The notes: a model not told the origin generated them from the sequence alone. 64,000 bases of DNA from Desulfosarcina ovata subsp. ovata (GCF_009689005.1 NZ_AP021879.1:4828652-4892651); one strand, 5' to 3'. Shown: positions 8,550 to 19,000, counted from the stretch's first letter. Made by a program: numbers and translations.

Positions 8550-10633
8550 ATATTCTCATTGTTGATGACCATGAAGTCAACCGGTATCTGCTGGAAAGCA
8601 TGCTCAACGGCAGCGGGCATGATGTGCGGTCGGCCACAAATGGTGCGAAGGCTTTTGAAATCATCACGGATGGTGGGATCGAACTGATCATCAGCGATAT
8701 TCTCATGCCGGTGATGGATGGGTTTCAGTTGTGCCGCAAGGTAAAGGCCGACGCGCGTTTTCGCCGGATCCCGTTCATTATCTATACGGCCACCTATACC
8801 GGTCCCCAGGATGAGGCGTTTGCCATGACGATCGGTGCGGACCGCTTCATTCAAAAGCCCTGCGAGCCGGATATCTTCATGGGAATCGTTGAGACATTGA
8901 TCGCAGCCGGCCCCCATCATCAACCCCTCACGCAGCCGGAACAGGCAAGCGAAGAGGAAATCCTCAAGCTTTACAGCGAGCGACTGGTCAGGAAACTTGA
9001 GAAAAAAATGGTCGAGTTGGAGGAAGAGCTCGAAAAACGAAAAGAGGTCGAAGAGACCCTGCGCCGGATTACGGCATCCGTTCAGGATGCGATTGTCATG
9101 ATGGATGACCAGGGCAAAGTATCCTTCTGGAATCAATCCGCAGAACGTGTTTTTGGCTATTCCCAACAGGAAATCATCGGATCTGATTTGCATCTCGCCC
9201 TTACGCCGTCCCGATTTCACAAGGCCTATCATCATCGATTCCCCGGCTTCAGGGAAACCGGGGAAGGTCCGGCAGTGGACAAAATCACCGAATTGGCAGG
9301 CAAAAAAAAGGATGGCACGGAGTTTCCGGCAGAGCTGTCGCTATCTGGAGTCAAAATCCATGGGAAATGGCATGCCATTGGCTTGGTAAGAGATATCAGC
9401 ACTAAAAAGAACATCGAAATTCAACAGAAAAATCTGGAGAAACAACTGCAGCAAGCCCAAAAAATGGAGGCCATCGGGACCCTTGCCGGGGGCATTGCCC
9501 ATGACTTCAACAATATATTGACCGCTATCATTGGCTATACCGAACTGACCTTGGACAAGGTCGAAAAAGATTCGGTGATTGAAGATTATCTGCACGAAGT
9601 GTTCTCGGCCGGGAAACGGGCCAAAGACCTTGTCAATCAGATCCTGGCGGTGGCCCGGGAAGCCAACGAAGAGGTTAAGCCGATACCGCTTCACCCGATC
9701 GTAAAAGAAGTCCTCAAGTTGATCCGTTCATCGATTCCGGCCACAATTGAGGTCAAACCGGCCGTTGAGAGTGATTCCCTGATCATGGGAAATGCAACCC
9801 GGATTCATCAGATATTGATGAATCTATGCACCAACGCGGCCCATGCCATGCAGGAGAAAGGGGGTATTCTGGAGGTCGGCTTAAGGGATGTGACCATCGC
9901 AAACAAAGCTTCCGCTTCAGCGCTTGCGTTGAAACCAGGGGATTATATTGAACTGACGGTTTCGGATACCGGCACGGGTATCCCGCCTGATATCATCGGA
10001 TTTATTTTTGAGCCCTATTTTACCACAAAGGCCTCCGGAGAAGGCACCGGACTGGGACTTTCCGTGGTTCATGGAATCGTTGAAAGTTATGGTGGCAAAA
10101 TAGGCGCCGACAGTGAATTGGGAAAAGGGTCGGCGTTCACCATTTATTTGCCGATCACCAAAAAGATCCACAAAGCCGGCCAACCGCGTGAGATAGCGGA
10201 ACTGCCTTCGGGCACCGAACGAATTCTGTTTCTGGACGATGAAGCGTCAATTGCCAACCTTGGCTGCCAAATACTTTCAGGCATCGGCTATTCCGTGACC
10301 CAAAGGACAAGCAGTGTGGAGGCGTTGGCGCTTTTCCGGTCCAAGCCCAACGCGTTTGATCTGGTGATCACCGATATGACCATGCCGAACATGACCGGTG
10401 ACAAACTGGCGGTTGAATTGATGAAAGTCCGATCTGACATTCCCATTATCCTGTGCACGGGTTACAGCAACCGAATTTCTGATCAAACGGCAAACGCATT
10501 AGGCATAAAGGCGTTGGTCCATAAGCCGATCGTCAAAGCCGACCTGTCGAAAATCGTCAGAAACGTATTGGATCGACACAATCGTTTCACACGACCGGGG
10601 GAAATCTTGAAAATGGAAGGGAGGGACACATGA
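8546..10633 (+). CDS. Hybrid histidine kinase: receiver, PAS, HisKA, HATPase, receiver
   Basis: A 695-aa soluble protein starting with GTG preceded by CAGGAG. Order: N-terminal receiver (residues 1-120; [13 protein letters not shown], phospho-Asp in [12 protein letters not shown]), coiled-coil linker (around 145-175), PAS domain ([25 protein letters not shown]), HisKA with [18 protein letters not shown], HATPase_c ([28 protein letters not shown]), and a C-terminal receiver ([12 protein letters not shown], phospho-Asp in [13 protein letters not shown]). No membrane segment is seen. A cytoplasmic kinase flanked by two receivers is suited to receiving phosphate from the upstream kinase or the single receiver. 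No DNA-binding output domain exists in the operon, so the final target is unknown. Confidence 0.92.
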   Translation: MNILIVDDHEVNRYLLESMLNGSGHDVRSATNGAKAFEIITDGGIELIISDILMPVMDGFQLCRKVKADARFRRIPFIIYTATYTGPQDEAFAMTIGADRFIQKPCEPDIFMGIVETLIAAGPHHQPLTQPEQASEEEILKLYSERLVRKLEKKMVELEEELEKRKEVEETLRRITASVQDAIVMMDDQGKVSFWNQSAERVFGYSQQEIIGSDLHLALTPSRFHKAYHHRFPGFRETGEGPAVDKITELAGKKKDGTEFPAELSLSGVKIHGKWHAIGLVRDISTKKNIEIQQKNLEKQLQQAQKMEAIGTLAGGIAHDFNNILTAIIGYTELTLDKVEKDSVIEDYLHEVFSAGKRAKDLVNQILAVAREANEEVKPIPLHPIVKEVLKLIRSSIPATIEVKPAVESDSLIMGNATRIHQILMNLCTNAAHAMQEKGGILEVGLRDVTIANKASASALALKPGDYIELTVSDTGTGIPPDIIGFIFEPYFTTKASGEGTGLGLSVVHGIVESYGGKIGADSELGKGSAFTIYLPITKKIHKAGQPREIAELPSGTERILFLDDEASIANLGCQILSGIGYSVTQRTSSVEALALFRSKPNAFDLVITDMTMPNMTGDKLAVELMKVRSDIPIILCTGYSNRISDQTANALGIKALVHKPIVKADLSKIVRNVLDRHNRFTRPGEILKMEGRDT

Positions 10634-11481
10634 AAACCATGGCGGGGGTTGCCTTTTTTCTGTTCGGTCTGCTGGCGGCAACGGCCTGGGCCGACCTGAC
10701 CGGGCGCTGGACCTGTAACGACGGGGGGACCTATTACCTGCGCGAGCAGGCGGGGCAGCTCTACTGGTACGCCGAAGCCAAGGGCACCCCGCCGGCATGG
10801 GCCACCGTTTTCAGCGGACACATGGTTGACGGCGGCATCGAGGGACGCTGGATCAACGTTCCCAAGGGACGCGCGACCGGATCGGGGGAGCTGAAGCTGG
10901 TGATTGAAAAGGATGGCCAGCGGTTGCGGGCAGTGGAGCGGAGCGGCGGTTTCAAGGGGTCCCGGTGGACCCGGCTGGACAGCGCCGCCCATGCCAGCAG
11001 CCCTTTGACCCGGCTCAAACCGTCTGCCGGCGAAGACTGTATTCAATTCGATCCCGCCCGTACCGGCGTTCAGCAGGCGAGCGGCCGCTGGAAAATCACC
11101 GACGGGGCGCACTGGCTCTTTGATTTCGGTAATAATGCGGCCGCCGCCCGAAAGGCGCTCGACGTGATCCGGCACTACCGCATGGATCGTGCCTGCTTTG
11201 TCGGGCGCCCCCATACCGCCTTCACCTATATGCTGGCCAAAGGCGGCGTGCCGACAGGGGCCATGGCCGATGAAGATTGTGTGGCCTTCGATACCGGCAC
11301 GCTGACCGTCAGCAAAATTCAGGGCCGCTGGAAGATCGTCTCCGGCCGGCGCTGGCTGTTCGATTTCGGGAACAACGAGAGCGAGGCGCGCGCGGCCCTG
11401 GCCATCATCCGGCGCTATCGCTTCAACCAGGCCTGTTACGTGGGACGCCCTAAGGCCGACTTTTCCTATCTGCGCCGCTAA
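10630..11481 (+). CDS. Secreted protein with a duplicated ~65-residue domain
   Basis: A 283-aa protein with a signal peptide (MAGVAFFLFGLLAATAWA). An N-terminal beta-rich part (LTGRWTCNDGGTYYLREQ, residues 24-115) resembles small lipocalin-like secreted proteins. It is followed by two copies of one domain at about residues 135-203 and 214-282. Both share EDC-x-FD, GRWKI, HWLFDFGNN or RWLFDFGNN, a helix A-x-IRxYR, AC(F/Y)VGRP and F-Y at the end. The paired Cys in each copy could form a disulfide in the periplasm. It overlaps the hybrid kinase gene by ATGA and so belongs to its operon, suggesting the kinases respond to, or act with, an extracytoplasmic protein. The domain is known in uncharacterised secreted proteins; the function is unknown. 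Confidence 0.85.
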   Translation: MKTMAGVAFFLFGLLAATAWADLTGRWTCNDGGTYYLREQAGQLYWYAEAKGTPPAWATVFSGHMVDGGIEGRWINVPKGRATGSGELKLVIEKDGQRLRAVERSGGFKGSRWTRLDSAAHASSPLTRLKPSAGEDCIQFDPARTGVQQASGRWKITDGAHWLFDFGNNAAAARKALDVIRHYRMDRACFVGRPHTAFTYMLAKGGVPTGAMADEDCVAFDTGTLTVSKIQGRWKIVSGRRWLFDFGNNESEARAALAIIRRYRFNQACYVGRPKADFSYLRR

Positions 11482-11550
11482 AGGCGCATTGTGGCTCAGA
11501 CGCTGCAGAAATTTAAAAAAAGAATTCGTGAACAGCGACGTGCCGATCCT

Positions 11551-12033
11551 TCAGAATCCGTCAATGGCCCGGTGGATCGCATCGGCTTCGAATCCGCGGC
11601 CGGCCAGATAGCGGTAGGCCTTCTGGCGCCGTTTCCAGGCATCGCTCTCCCGGTCGAGACGGGAGCGTCTTTTTTCCAGCAACCGCCGGGCTGTCCGCAC
11701 CTGATCGTCCTCACCGCACCATTGGCCCGTCAACCGGTCGACGAGTCCTTCGTCCAGCCCTTTTTGCAGAAGGGTCTGTCGGATACGCAGGGGGCCATAC
11801 CCCCGCCGGGCCAACTGGCCGGCCATGGCGCCGGCAACCCGATCATCGTTTAGATAGCCCAGATCACGGCAGCGCTTCAGGGCATGGTCGATGGCGCTGC
11901 GGGCGAATCCCTTTGCGCGCAGCTTGACGGATAGTTCCTGGCAGGTGTGATCCCGCCGGGCCAGGATGCGAAACGCACTTTCCATGGCGGCGGGTTCTGG
12001 AGTCCTGTTTTTCTGTGAACGATCGGCTGGCAT
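11551..12033 (-). CDS. recX: Regulatory protein RecX
   Basis: A 160-aa protein of the RecX family, which binds inside the RecA filament and inhibits its activities. Family repeats are visible as three-helix units: AFRILARRDHTCQELSVKL, AIDHALKRCRDLGYLNDDRVA, and RGYGPLRIRQTLLQKGL, followed by KAYRYLAGRGFEADAIHRAI. Here recX does not sit next to recA; it follows gpmI after a 132-bp gap on the same strand. It may be transcribed on its own or by read-through. Its 3' end converges on the signalling operon. Confidence 0.88.
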   Translation of the reverse strand: MPADRSQKNRTPEPAAMESAFRILARRDHTCQELSVKLRAKGFARSAIDHALKRCRDLGYLNDDRVAGAMAGQLARRGYGPLRIRQTLLQKGLDEGLVDRLTGQWCGEDDQVRTARRLLEKRRSRLDRESDAWKRRQKAYRYLAGRGFEADAIHRAIDGF

Positions 12034-12165
12034 GGCGTTGTTCCGTTGAAGCGGTTCCTGCGCCCCACACGCCCTTCCCGAAAAGAAGCACTTGACTGTT
12101 GGCGTTGGCTAACGTAGGCGTACGAAAAAGTCGGGGAAGGCGTGGCCATTTCACGGAAACGGCAT

Positions 12166-13707
12166 TCAGCCGTCGAGCAGGCTGTGACCGGTCATCTGCT
12201 CCGGCTGCGGCAGCCCAATCAGGGCCAGCATCGTGGGCGCGATATCCCCCAGACGCCCCTCCCGCAAGCGGGCCGAGCGGTGCGCGTCGTCCACCAGCAG
12301 CAGGCGCACCGGATTGGTGGTGTGGGCCGTGAAGGGCTTGCCATCCGGCCCGGCCATCTTTTCCGAATTGCCATGATCGGCAGTGACCAGGGCCATCCCG
12401 CCCTGGGCCAGCAGCTTGTTCAGCACCGTTTCCAGGCAACGGTCCACGGTCTCGCAGGCCTTGACCGCGGCGGCCATCACCCCGCTGTGCCCCACCATGT
12501 CCATGTTGGCAAAATTGAGCACGATAAAATCGTATTTTCCCGAATCGAGCCGGGCCACGACTTCGTCGGCCACCTGGGGCGCGCTCATTTCCGGTTTCTG
12601 GTCATAGGTGGCCACCTCACGGGGGGAGGGAATCAGGCAGCGGTCCTCGTTTTCAAACGGGGTCTCCTCGCCGCCGTTGAAAAAATAGGTCACGTGGGCG
12701 TACTTCTCGGTTTCGGCAATGCGCAATTGATGCAGTCCCTGGCGGCTGATCACCTCCCCAAGGATATTCTCCAGGTGGACCGGGCCGAAGGCCATGGGCA
12801 GATCGAAGCTCTCGTCGTAAAGGGTCATGGTGGTATAACTGGCCAATCTGGGCGCCTTCCGGCGCGAAAACCCGTCAAAGCCCTCTTCGGTAAAGGCGCG
12901 GGTGATCTCCCGGGCACGGTCGGCGCGAAAATTGAAAAAGATGATGCCGTCGCCGTCGGCCACCGTGCCCACCGGCCGGCCGTCACCGTCGACCATTACC
13001 ACCGGCTGGACAAATTCATCGGTTTCACCGCGCCCGTAGGCGGCCTTGACGGCATCCAGGGGATCGGTTTGCGGCCGGCCCTCGCCCTCGGTGTACAGCC
13101 GGTACGCCTTTTCCACGCGATCCCAGCGCTTGTCGCGATCCATGGCATAATAACGGCCGCAGACGGAGGCCACCTGGCCGCTGCCGATGGATTGGCATTG
13201 ATCCAGCAGCTGTCCGAGGTAGCCGGCCCCGCTGTCCGGCGGGGTATCGCGGCCGTCGAGAATGGCATGCACATAGACCCGGTCCAGCCCCTTTTGACGG
13301 GCCAGCCGCAAAAGGGCGAAAAGGTGGGTCAGTTGGCTGTGAACGCCACCGTCGGAGACCAGCCCCATCAGGTGCAGCGACTTGCCGCCATCGGCCACGG
13401 CGTCCATCACCGCGCCAAGCTGGGGGTTGTCAAAAAAATCACCGTCCTGGATCGCCTTGTCGATGCGCATCAGGTCCTGGTAAACCACCCGCCCGGCCCC
13501 GATGTTCATGTGCCCCACCTCACTGTTGCCCATGATGCCGGCGGGGAGTCCCACATCCTGGCCGGAACAGGCCAGCCGGGTAGCGGGGTACGTGGTCTGA
13601 AGCCGATCGAGAAATGGCGTGTTCGCCACCAGTACCGCGTTGGTGGGCTCGTCGGCACCAATGCCCCAACCGTCGAGAATGATCAGCATATGAGTCTTTT
13701 TCTGCAT
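12166..13707 (-). CDS. gpmI: 2,3-bisphosphoglycerate-independent phosphoglycerate mutase
   Basis: A 513-aa metalloenzyme that interconverts 3- and 2-phosphoglycerate in glycolysis/gluconeogenesis in the cytosol. Typical motifs are [10 protein letters not shown] (metal-binding Asp), the catalytic Ser in [51 protein letters not shown] and [10 protein letters not shown]. Length and all metal-ligand motifs fit an intact enzyme. It lies 30 bp downstream of rsfS in the rplU-to-recX block and is likely co-transcribed. A 526-aa antisense frame overlaps it but has no family features. Confidence 0.96.
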   Translation of the reverse strand: MQKKTHMLIILDGWGIGADEPTNAVLVANTPFLDRLQTTYPATRLACSGQDVGLPAGIMGNSEVGHMNIGAGRVVYQDLMRIDKAIQDGDFFDNPQLGAVMDAVADGGKSLHLMGLVSDGGVHSQLTHLFALLRLARQKGLDRVYVHAILDGRDTPPDSGAGYLGQLLDQCQSIGSGQVASVCGRYYAMDRDKRWDRVEKAYRLYTEGEGRPQTDPLDAVKAAYGRGETDEFVQPVVMVDGDGRPVGTVADGDGIIFFNFRADRAREITRAFTEEGFDGFSRRKAPRLASYTTMTLYDESFDLPMAFGPVHLENILGEVISRQGLHQLRIAETEKYAHVTYFFNGGEETPFENEDRCLIPSPREVATYDQKPEMSAPQVADEVVARLDSGKYDFIVLNFANMDMVGHSGVMAAAVKACETVDRCLETVLNKLLAQGGMALVTADHGNSEKMAGPDGKPFTAHTTNPVRLLLVDDAHRSARLREGRLGDIAPTMLALIGLPQPEQMTGHSLLDG

Positions 13708-13737
13708 GGTGGGCTCCTGTAAAGGCCGAATTGGAAA

Positions 13738-14157
13738 TTACTCGATAAACACCGTTTCGTCGATGTCCGTATCGTCTTCGGGTTCAGGTTCGTCGACCCG
13801 GTCGGCCAGGCTCGCCGTAGTGAGGCGCCGGGCATCCGACCAGAGTCCTTCCAGGTCGTAGAAGCGCCGCGTGTCTTCATAAAACACATGGATCACCACA
13901 TGACCGTAGTCCATCAGCACCCAATGACCGTCCTTGAGCCCGTCGACGCTCAGCGCCTTGATGCCCTGTTTTTTCAGGTCCCGCTGGATGTGTTCGGCAA
14001 TGGCGCTGACCTGCCGGTTGGAGGTGCCGTGGCAGATGAGAAACGCATCGGCCAGGCTGGTCAGGTGGCGGACATCCAGCAGCACCGGCTGGCGGGCTTT
14101 TCGGCCCAGCGCGGATTTAACGTAAACATCCAGTTCGGCCAAAAATGGTTCGGTCAT
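13738..14157 (-). CDS. rsfS: Ribosomal silencing factor RsfS (Iojap)
   Basis: A 139-aa protein that binds ribosomal protein L14 and blocks 30S-50S joining when nutrients are scarce. Family motifs: LLDVRHLTSLADAFLICHGTSNRQVSAIAE, KALSVDGLKDGHWVLMDYGHVVIHVF and RRFYDLEGLWSDA. The C-terminus has an acidic tail (EPEPEDDTDID), an extension compared with the E. coli protein. Its ATG overlaps the nadD stop codon (ATGA), and nadD-rsfS coupling is common in bacteria. Confidence 0.95.
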   Translation of the reverse strand: MTEPFLAELDVYVKSALGRKARQPVLLDVRHLTSLADAFLICHGTSNRQVSAIAEHIQRDLKKQGIKALSVDGLKDGHWVLMDYGHVVIHVFYEDTRRFYDLEGLWSDARRLTTASLADRVDEPEPEDDTDIDETVFIE

Positions 14158-14819
14158 CGATAGATTCCTTTTTGTTCAATATACGCACACACCGCCGTCG
14201 GCACAAGCGCGGCAATGTTTTTTCCCGCCTTGACGCGCCGCCGGATCTGGCTGGATGACACGTCCACGGGATCGGTGGCCAAAAGATGAATGGCCTGCCC
14301 GGCCGCGGCCGGCTGCCAGCAGCGGTGGCGGGCAACGTACACGTAAGTTCCGGCAAGGTGGCTGCGGATGTAAGCCTGCATCCGGTGTTGTGCCGTTTCC
14401 GGCCCCTCCGTGTCCACCGTACGGGTCACCACCACCGGCTGCACCGTCTCCAGCAACCGGCGCTGGCTTTTCCAGGTGTGCAGTTCCAGGAACGCATCCA
14501 GCCCCATGACCAGAAAAAGGGCGTCGCCGGCATCCATCCGGCTGGCGAAATGACGGGCCGTATCGATGGTGTAGGATGGACCGCGGCGCTGCAGTTCGAC
14601 ATCGGAGATGTCATACCGCGCGTCGGCCGGCAGGGCCATCCGGATCATCTCCAGCCGATGCACCACCGGGGCCAGTGAGGCCTCGGGTTTGTGCGGCGGT
14701 CGGCGACAGGGAACAATATACAGGCGATCCAGGGAGAAGCGCTGCAGGACCTGACGGGCCACCATCAGGTGACCGTTATGGATCGGGTTGAACGTACCGC
14801 CGAAAATTCCAGCTCGCAT
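14154..14819 (-). CDS. nadD: Nicotinate-nucleotide adenylyltransferase
   Basis: A 221-aa enzyme that adenylates nicotinate mononucleotide in NAD biosynthesis. The nucleotidyltransferase HxGH motif is seen in IFGGTFNPIHNGHLMVA at the N-terminus, followed by PCRRPPHK and the C-terminal VSSSQIRRRVKAGKN (ISSTxxR motif). The ATG at 14819 is preferred because it follows GGGAAG and begins directly before the Rossmann strand (MRAGIFGG). A longer frame with 29 extra residues starts at 14906, but that part has no family similarity. It lies 64 bp after proA. Confidence 0.94.
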   Translation of the reverse strand: MRAGIFGGTFNPIHNGHLMVARQVLQRFSLDRLYIVPCRRPPHKPEASLAPVVHRLEMIRMALPADARYDISDVELQRRGPSYTIDTARHFASRMDAGDALFLVMGLDAFLELHTWKSQRRLLETVQPVVVTRTVDTEGPETAQHRMQAYIRSHLAGTYVYVARHRCWQPAAAGQAIHLLATDPVDVSSSQIRRRVKAGKNIAALVPTAVCAYIEQKGIYR

Positions 14820-14883
14820 ACCGCTTCCCGCAATTGAGGATATCTTCCGGAGGGATAACCGTTGAGGGCCTCGTAAAAAGTCG

Positions 14884-16140
14884 CTAGGACCGCACCTGCC
14901 CGTCACCTAGCACCACAAATTTCCGGGTCGTTAACTCCTCGAGGCCCATGGGGCCGAAAGCGTGCAGTTTGGATGTGCTGATCCCCATTTCCGCGCCCAG
15001 CCCCAGTTGGCCGCCGTCATTGAAGCGGGTGGAGGCATTGACCAGGACCACCGACGCATCCACTTCCCGGACAAAGCGCTGAGCCCGGCGGTAATCGCTC
15101 GTGACAATGGCCTCCGTGTGACTGGAGCCGTACTCGGCGATATGGGACATGGCCGCATCCATGTCATCGACCACCTTCACCGCCAGGATCAGATCCAGGT
15201 ACTCGGCCGGCCAGTCCGCATCGGTGGCCGCGGGGATATCGGGCAGGATGGCCAGGGTCCGGGAACAGCCGCGCAGCTCGACCCTGGCCTCAGCAAAGCG
15301 CCGGGCCATGGCGGGCAGGAATTCAGCGGCCACGGACTGGTGCACCAAAAGGGTTTCCATGGCGTTGCACACCCCCGGGCGCTGGGCCTTGGCATTCAGC
15401 GCAATCGCTTCGGCCATCGCAAAGTCGGCGGATTCGTCCACGAAAACATGGCAGACCCCCTTGTAATGCTTGAGCACGGGGATTTTGGAATGTTCGACCA
15501 CGAAACGGATCAGCCCCTCACCGCCCCGGGGGATAATCAGGTCGACGAATTCCTCCTGGGCCAGAAGGGCGTTAATGGCACTGCGATCCTCGGTCGGCAC
15601 CACCTGGGCCGCCTGGGGGGGCAGTCCGGCACTTTCCAGGGCCTGTCCGATAATGGCGGCCAGGGCCTGGTTGGAATGCATCGCCTCCGAGCCGCCCCGC
15701 AGGATCACGGCATTGCCCGATTTGAGACACAGGCCGGCCGCATCGATGGTCACATTGGGCCGGGATTCATAGATGATGCCGATCACGCCGAGGGGAATGC
15801 GCATCCGGGCCACCCGCAGGCCGTTGGGCCGTACCTGGGTCTGATCCATGGTGCCCACCGGATCCGTGTAAGCGGCCACTTCCCGCAGGCCGCCGGCCAT
15901 GCTGGCAATGGTTTGTTCCGAAACGGTCAGCCGGTCGATCATGGCGGCCGAGAGCCCGGCGACCTTGGCCCGTTCGAGATCCTTGCGGTTTTCGGTGAAA
16001 ATCGATTCGGCCTTGGCCTCCAGAAGGTCGGCCATGGCGGTCAGCACCTGGTTCTTCTGGGTGGTGGTGCATCGACTGATCACGGCAGCGGCTTTTTTGG
16101 CGTCGCGGGCCATCTGACAAATGGTTTGCTCGATATCCAT
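14884..16140 (-). CDS. proA: Gamma-glutamyl phosphate reductase
   Basis: A 418-aa NADPH-dependent reductase that makes glutamate-5-semialdehyde, the second step of proline synthesis. It has the aldehyde-dehydrogenase fold: IPLGVIGIIYESRPNVTIDA, KSGNAVILRGGSEA, DLIIPRGGEGL, the catalytic Cys in QRPGVCNAMETLLVH, and VNASTRFNDGGQLGLGAEMGIST near the C-terminus. Length matches the family. It follows proB by 28 bp, so both early proline steps are made together in the rplU operon. Confidence 0.97.
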   Translation of the reverse strand: MDIEQTICQMARDAKKAAAVISRCTTTQKNQVLTAMADLLEAKAESIFTENRKDLERAKVAGLSAAMIDRLTVSEQTIASMAGGLREVAAYTDPVGTMDQTQVRPNGLRVARMRIPLGVIGIIYESRPNVTIDAAGLCLKSGNAVILRGGSEAMHSNQALAAIIGQALESAGLPPQAAQVVPTEDRSAINALLAQEEFVDLIIPRGGEGLIRFVVEHSKIPVLKHYKGVCHVFVDESADFAMAEAIALNAKAQRPGVCNAMETLLVHQSVAAEFLPAMARRFAEARVELRGCSRTLAILPDIPAATDADWPAEYLDLILAVKVVDDMDAAMSHIAEYGSSHTEAIVTSDYRRAQRFVREVDASVVLVNASTRFNDGGQLGLGAEMGISTSKLHAFGPMGLEELTTRKFVVLGDGQVRS

Positions 16141-16168
16141 GTTCGCTCCTCAAGGAAAAGGGTGTCCG

Positions 16169-17317
16169 TCAGTCATTCTCCGGCTCACCGGTAATTACCA
16201 GGTTGTCCCGATGAATCACTTCGTCGTAGGTCTTCTGGCCCAGTCGCGCCTTGATCTGACCGCTCTTGAGCCCCATGATGGAACGGATCTCATCGGCATT
16301 GTAGTTAACCAGGCCGTTACCGATGAGTTCACCGCTTCCATTGACCACAGCCACCGGTGCGCCAATGGGAAATTTCCCCTCGACGCCGACGATCCCCCCG
16401 GGCAGCAGGCTTTTGCCGTTGGCGAGCAGTGCCTTAGCGGCGCCGGCATCGATTTTAATGGTTCCACTGGTTTTGACCGTGTAGCCGATCCAGCATTTCT
16501 TGCGGTTGAGCTTTTGGTCTCTGGGCACGAAAAAGGTCCCGTGGGCTTCGCCGGCCGCCAGACGAATCAGGATGTCCGGCCGGTAGCCCTTGGCGATGAC
16601 CATGGGAATACCCGCCGCGGTGACTTTGCGGGCCGCCTTGATCTTGCTCAGCATGCCCCCCGTCCCCAGGGCGCCGGGAATGTCGCCGGCATACTTTTCG
16701 ATGCTTTTGCTGTACGTGGCAACCCGCGGAATCAGCCGGGCATCGGCGTGAATGCGGGGGTCCTTGTCGTAAAGCCCGTCAATATCGGTCAAATTGATGA
16801 AGATGTCGGCATCCAGCTGCAGGGCGATCATGGCAGCCAGATTGTCGTTATCCCCCAGTTTGATCTCCTCGACCATGATGGTGTCGTTTTCGTTGATGAT
16901 CGGCACCACCTGCCACTCGAGCAGGGTATTCATGGTATTGCGCGCATTCAGGTAACGTTTGCGGCTGGTCAGATCGTCGCTGGTGAGCAGGATCTGGGCC
17001 ACCCGGCGATCGAACCGGGAAAAGGCCTTTTCCCACTCGCGGATCAGCCCCGCCTGGCCCACGGCGGCAATGGCCTGGCGTTTGGGAATCGCCTCGGGCC
17101 GTCTGGCAACCCCCATCTTTTTCATCCCTGAGGCCATGGCCCCCGAAGAGACCAGGATGATTTCGATCCCCTGATCGAGCAGGTTGCAGATCTGGCTGCT
17201 GATGCCGTCGATGGCTTCGATGTTCAGCCCGGACCGGGTCGTGAGGACATTGCTGCCCACCTTTACCACGGCCCTTGAAATGGGTTTACCCGTCTGCTTC
17301 CGGTTGTGCGTCATCAA
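16169..17317 (-). CDS. proB: Glutamate 5-kinase with PUA domain
   Basis: A 382-aa enzyme that phosphorylates glutamate in the first, feedback-controlled step of proline synthesis. The amino-acid-kinase domain (about residues 15-265) shows VKVGSNVLT, LVSSGAMASGM, NENDTI and LTDIDGLYDKDPR. A C-terminal PUA domain (about 290-370; GTIKIDAGAAKALLANGKSLLPGGIVGVEG) is present as in E. coli ProB. The 5' end overlaps the 3' end of obgE by 32 bp, unless a later start is used. It is slightly longer than the E. coli enzyme at the N-terminus. Confidence 0.96.
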   Translation of the reverse strand: MMTHNRKQTGKPISRAVVKVGSNVLTTRSGLNIEAIDGISSQICNLLDQGIEIILVSSGAMASGMKKMGVARRPEAIPKRQAIAAVGQAGLIREWEKAFSRFDRRVAQILLTSDDLTSRKRYLNARNTMNTLLEWQVVPIINENDTIMVEEIKLGDNDNLAAMIALQLDADIFINLTDIDGLYDKDPRIHADARLIPRVATYSKSIEKYAGDIPGALGTGGMLSKIKAARKVTAAGIPMVIAKGYRPDILIRLAAGEAHGTFFVPRDQKLNRKKCWIGYTVKTSGTIKIDAGAAKALLANGKSLLPGGIVGVEGKFPIGAPVAVVNGSGELIGNGLVNYNADEIRSIMGLKSGQIKARLGQKTYDEVIHRDNLVITGEPEND

Positions 17318-18308
17318 GTTGGTCCAACAATTCGCAAAGCGTTTCGGTCAATTGGTCGAGGCCACTGCCGGCCGCCGCAGAAATCCGTAGCAGGGACCCC
17401 TTGCCATAGGCCTCCTCGAAGAGGGCGGCCGCATCATCGGCCCAGGCCACATCCATTTTGTTCAGCACCACCACCTGGGGTTTATCGGTCAGTGCCCGGC
17501 TGTACTGCTTGAGCTCCCGGTTGACGGTTTCAAGATCCCTGAGCGGCTGGTCCGGATCGATGGCCGCGACATCCACCAGGTGCAACAGTACGCGGGTGCG
17601 TTCCACATGCCGCAGAAACCGCACGCCCAGTCCCAGTCCCGTATGGGCGCCTTCGATCAACCCGGGAATATCGGCAACGATGAACGGTTCCCGATAGCCG
17701 GTCTGAATCACCCCCAGATTGGGTGTCAGGGTGGTAAAGGGATAATCGGCGATCTTGGGTCGGGCCGAGGAGAGAGCCGAAACCAATGTCGATTTGCCGG
17801 CATTGGGCAGCCCCACGATCCCCACATCGGCCAGCAGCTTCAATTCCAGGCGCAACGCCAGGGTCTCTCCGGGTTCACCCGGCTGGGCGAAGCGCGGCGT
17901 ACGGTTGGTCGACGACTTGAAGCGGGCATTGCCCAGACCGCCCCGGCCGCCTTTCGCAACGACAAAGACCTCGTCGGGATCGACGAGGTCTTTGATGAGC
18001 TCTCCGGTATCGGCGTTGATCACCAGGGTGCCGGGTGGCAGTTCAATGATCAGATCGTCGCCGCCCTTGCCGAAACGGTTCTGACCCTGCCCGCCGGCCC
18101 CGTTTTTGGCCTTGTACAGCTGCTGGAAACGAAGATGGTAGAGTGTCCGCTTTTTGGTGGTTGTCTTTAGAACAACATCGCCGCCGCGCCCGCCATCGCC
18201 GCCGTCCGGTCCGCCTTTGGGAATGTATTTTTCCCTGCGGAAACTGACACAACCGGCACCACCTTTTCCCGACTGGACGGCAATGCGGACTTCATCAATG
18301 AATTTCAC
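17286..18308 (-). CDS. obgE: GTPase ObgE/CgtA
   Basis: A 340-aa essential GTPase that acts in 50S ribosome maturation and stress control. The Obg fold (residues 1-158) is glycine-rich ([31 protein letters not shown]). The G domain shows G1 [14 protein letters not shown], switch I around [12 protein letters not shown]3 [16 protein letters not shown], and G4 NKMD. The C-terminal extension is short and acidic (DAQPEADG). Its start overlaps the rpmA stop (ATGA), giving the conserved rplU-rpmA-obgE unit. Confidence 0.97.
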   Translation of the reverse strand: MKFIDEVRIAVQSGKGGAGCVSFRREKYIPKGGPDGGDGGRGGDVVLKTTTKKRTLYHLRFQQLYKAKNGAGGQGQNRFGKGGDDLIIELPPGTLVINADTGELIKDLVDPDEVFVVAKGGRGGLGNARFKSSTNRTPRFAQPGEPGETLALRLELKLLADVGIVGLPNAGKSTLVSALSSARPKIADYPFTTLTPNLGVIQTGYREPFIVADIPGLIEGAHTGLGLGVRFLRHVERTRVLLHLVDVAAIDPDQPLRDLETVNRELKQYSRALTDKPQVVVLNKMDVAWADDAAALFEEAYGKGSLLRISAAAGSGLDQLTETLCELLDQLDDAQPEADG

Positions 18309-18559
18309 GCGGCATAGACACTGACCTGTTTGCGGTCGCGACCTTTTCGTTCGTAGGCAACGACACCGTCAATCAGGGCGAAAAGGGTATAGTCTTTGCC
18401 CATCCCCACATTGACGCCGGGATGAATTCTGGTGCCCACCTGGCGCACCAAAATGTTACCGGCAAGCACCTGCTGGCCGCCGTAGCGTTTGATTCCCCGA
18501 CGCTGGGCGTTACTGTCACGACCGTTTTTTGAACTACCGGCTGCTTTCTTATGTGCCAT
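18305..18559 (-). CDS. rpmA: 50S ribosomal protein L27
   Basis: An 84-aa ribosomal protein whose N-terminal tail reaches the peptidyl-transferase centre. Sequence begins [21 protein letters not shown], with GIKRYGGQ and [25 protein letters not shown]. The N-terminus starts directly with AHKK, so no Firmicute-type cleavable extension is present. It lies 75 bp after rplU and overlaps obgE by four bases. Confidence 0.98.
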   Translation of the reverse strand: MAHKKAAGSSKNGRDSNAQRRGIKRYGGQQVLAGNILVRQVGTRIHPGVNVGMGKDYTLFALIDGVVAYERKGRDRKQVSVYAA

Positions 18560-18634
18560 GATTTTCTCCTCAATAACAAAAGGGCGCCGGTACGATACTG
18601 TTGCGGCAACCCTTGCAGGTGTTGGGATAAACGA

Positions 18635-18946
18635 CTACGCCTCGATGCGATCGATACGAACGGCCGTAAACGGCTGGCGATGACCCTGTTTGCGGCGGTA
18701 GCGTTTCCTGCGTTTGAACTTGAAGACAAGCACTTTCTTCTGCTTGCCCTGGGCCACAATCTGCCCGTGAACGGTTACCCCATCGACCTCGGGCTGGCCG
18801 ATCTTGACATTCTCACCATCGGAAAATATAAGGACCTTGTCGAAGGCCACCGTCGAACCGATGTCACCGGCAAGCTTTTCGACCCTGAGAATATCTCCCT
18901 CGGCCACCTTATATTGTTTACCGCCTGTGGCAACCACTGCGTACAT
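18635..18946 (-). CDS. rplU: 50S ribosomal protein L21
   Basis: A 103-aa protein, MYAVVATGGKQYKVAEGD at the start and FKRRKRYRRKQGHRQPFT near the end, both characteristic of L21. It opens the rplU-rpmA-obgE-proB-proA-nadD-rsfS-gpmI block. Its promoter lies at 19,001-19,028, and an insertion element now ends just upstream of that promoter. Confidence 0.98.
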   Translation of the reverse strand: MYAVVATGGKQYKVAEGDILRVEKLAGDIGSTVAFDKVLIFSDGENVKIGQPEVDGVTVHGQIVAQGKQKKVLVFKFKRRKRYRRKQGHRQPFTAVRIDRIEA

Positions 18947-19000
18947 GTTTTGTCCTCCTGTGAAAACCAGATGCCTTTTCCTGAATTCAAAAAATAAGAA

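Noticed and set aside
12142-13722. 526-codon plus-strand ORF
   Set aside because: Antisense to gpmI; no family motifs.
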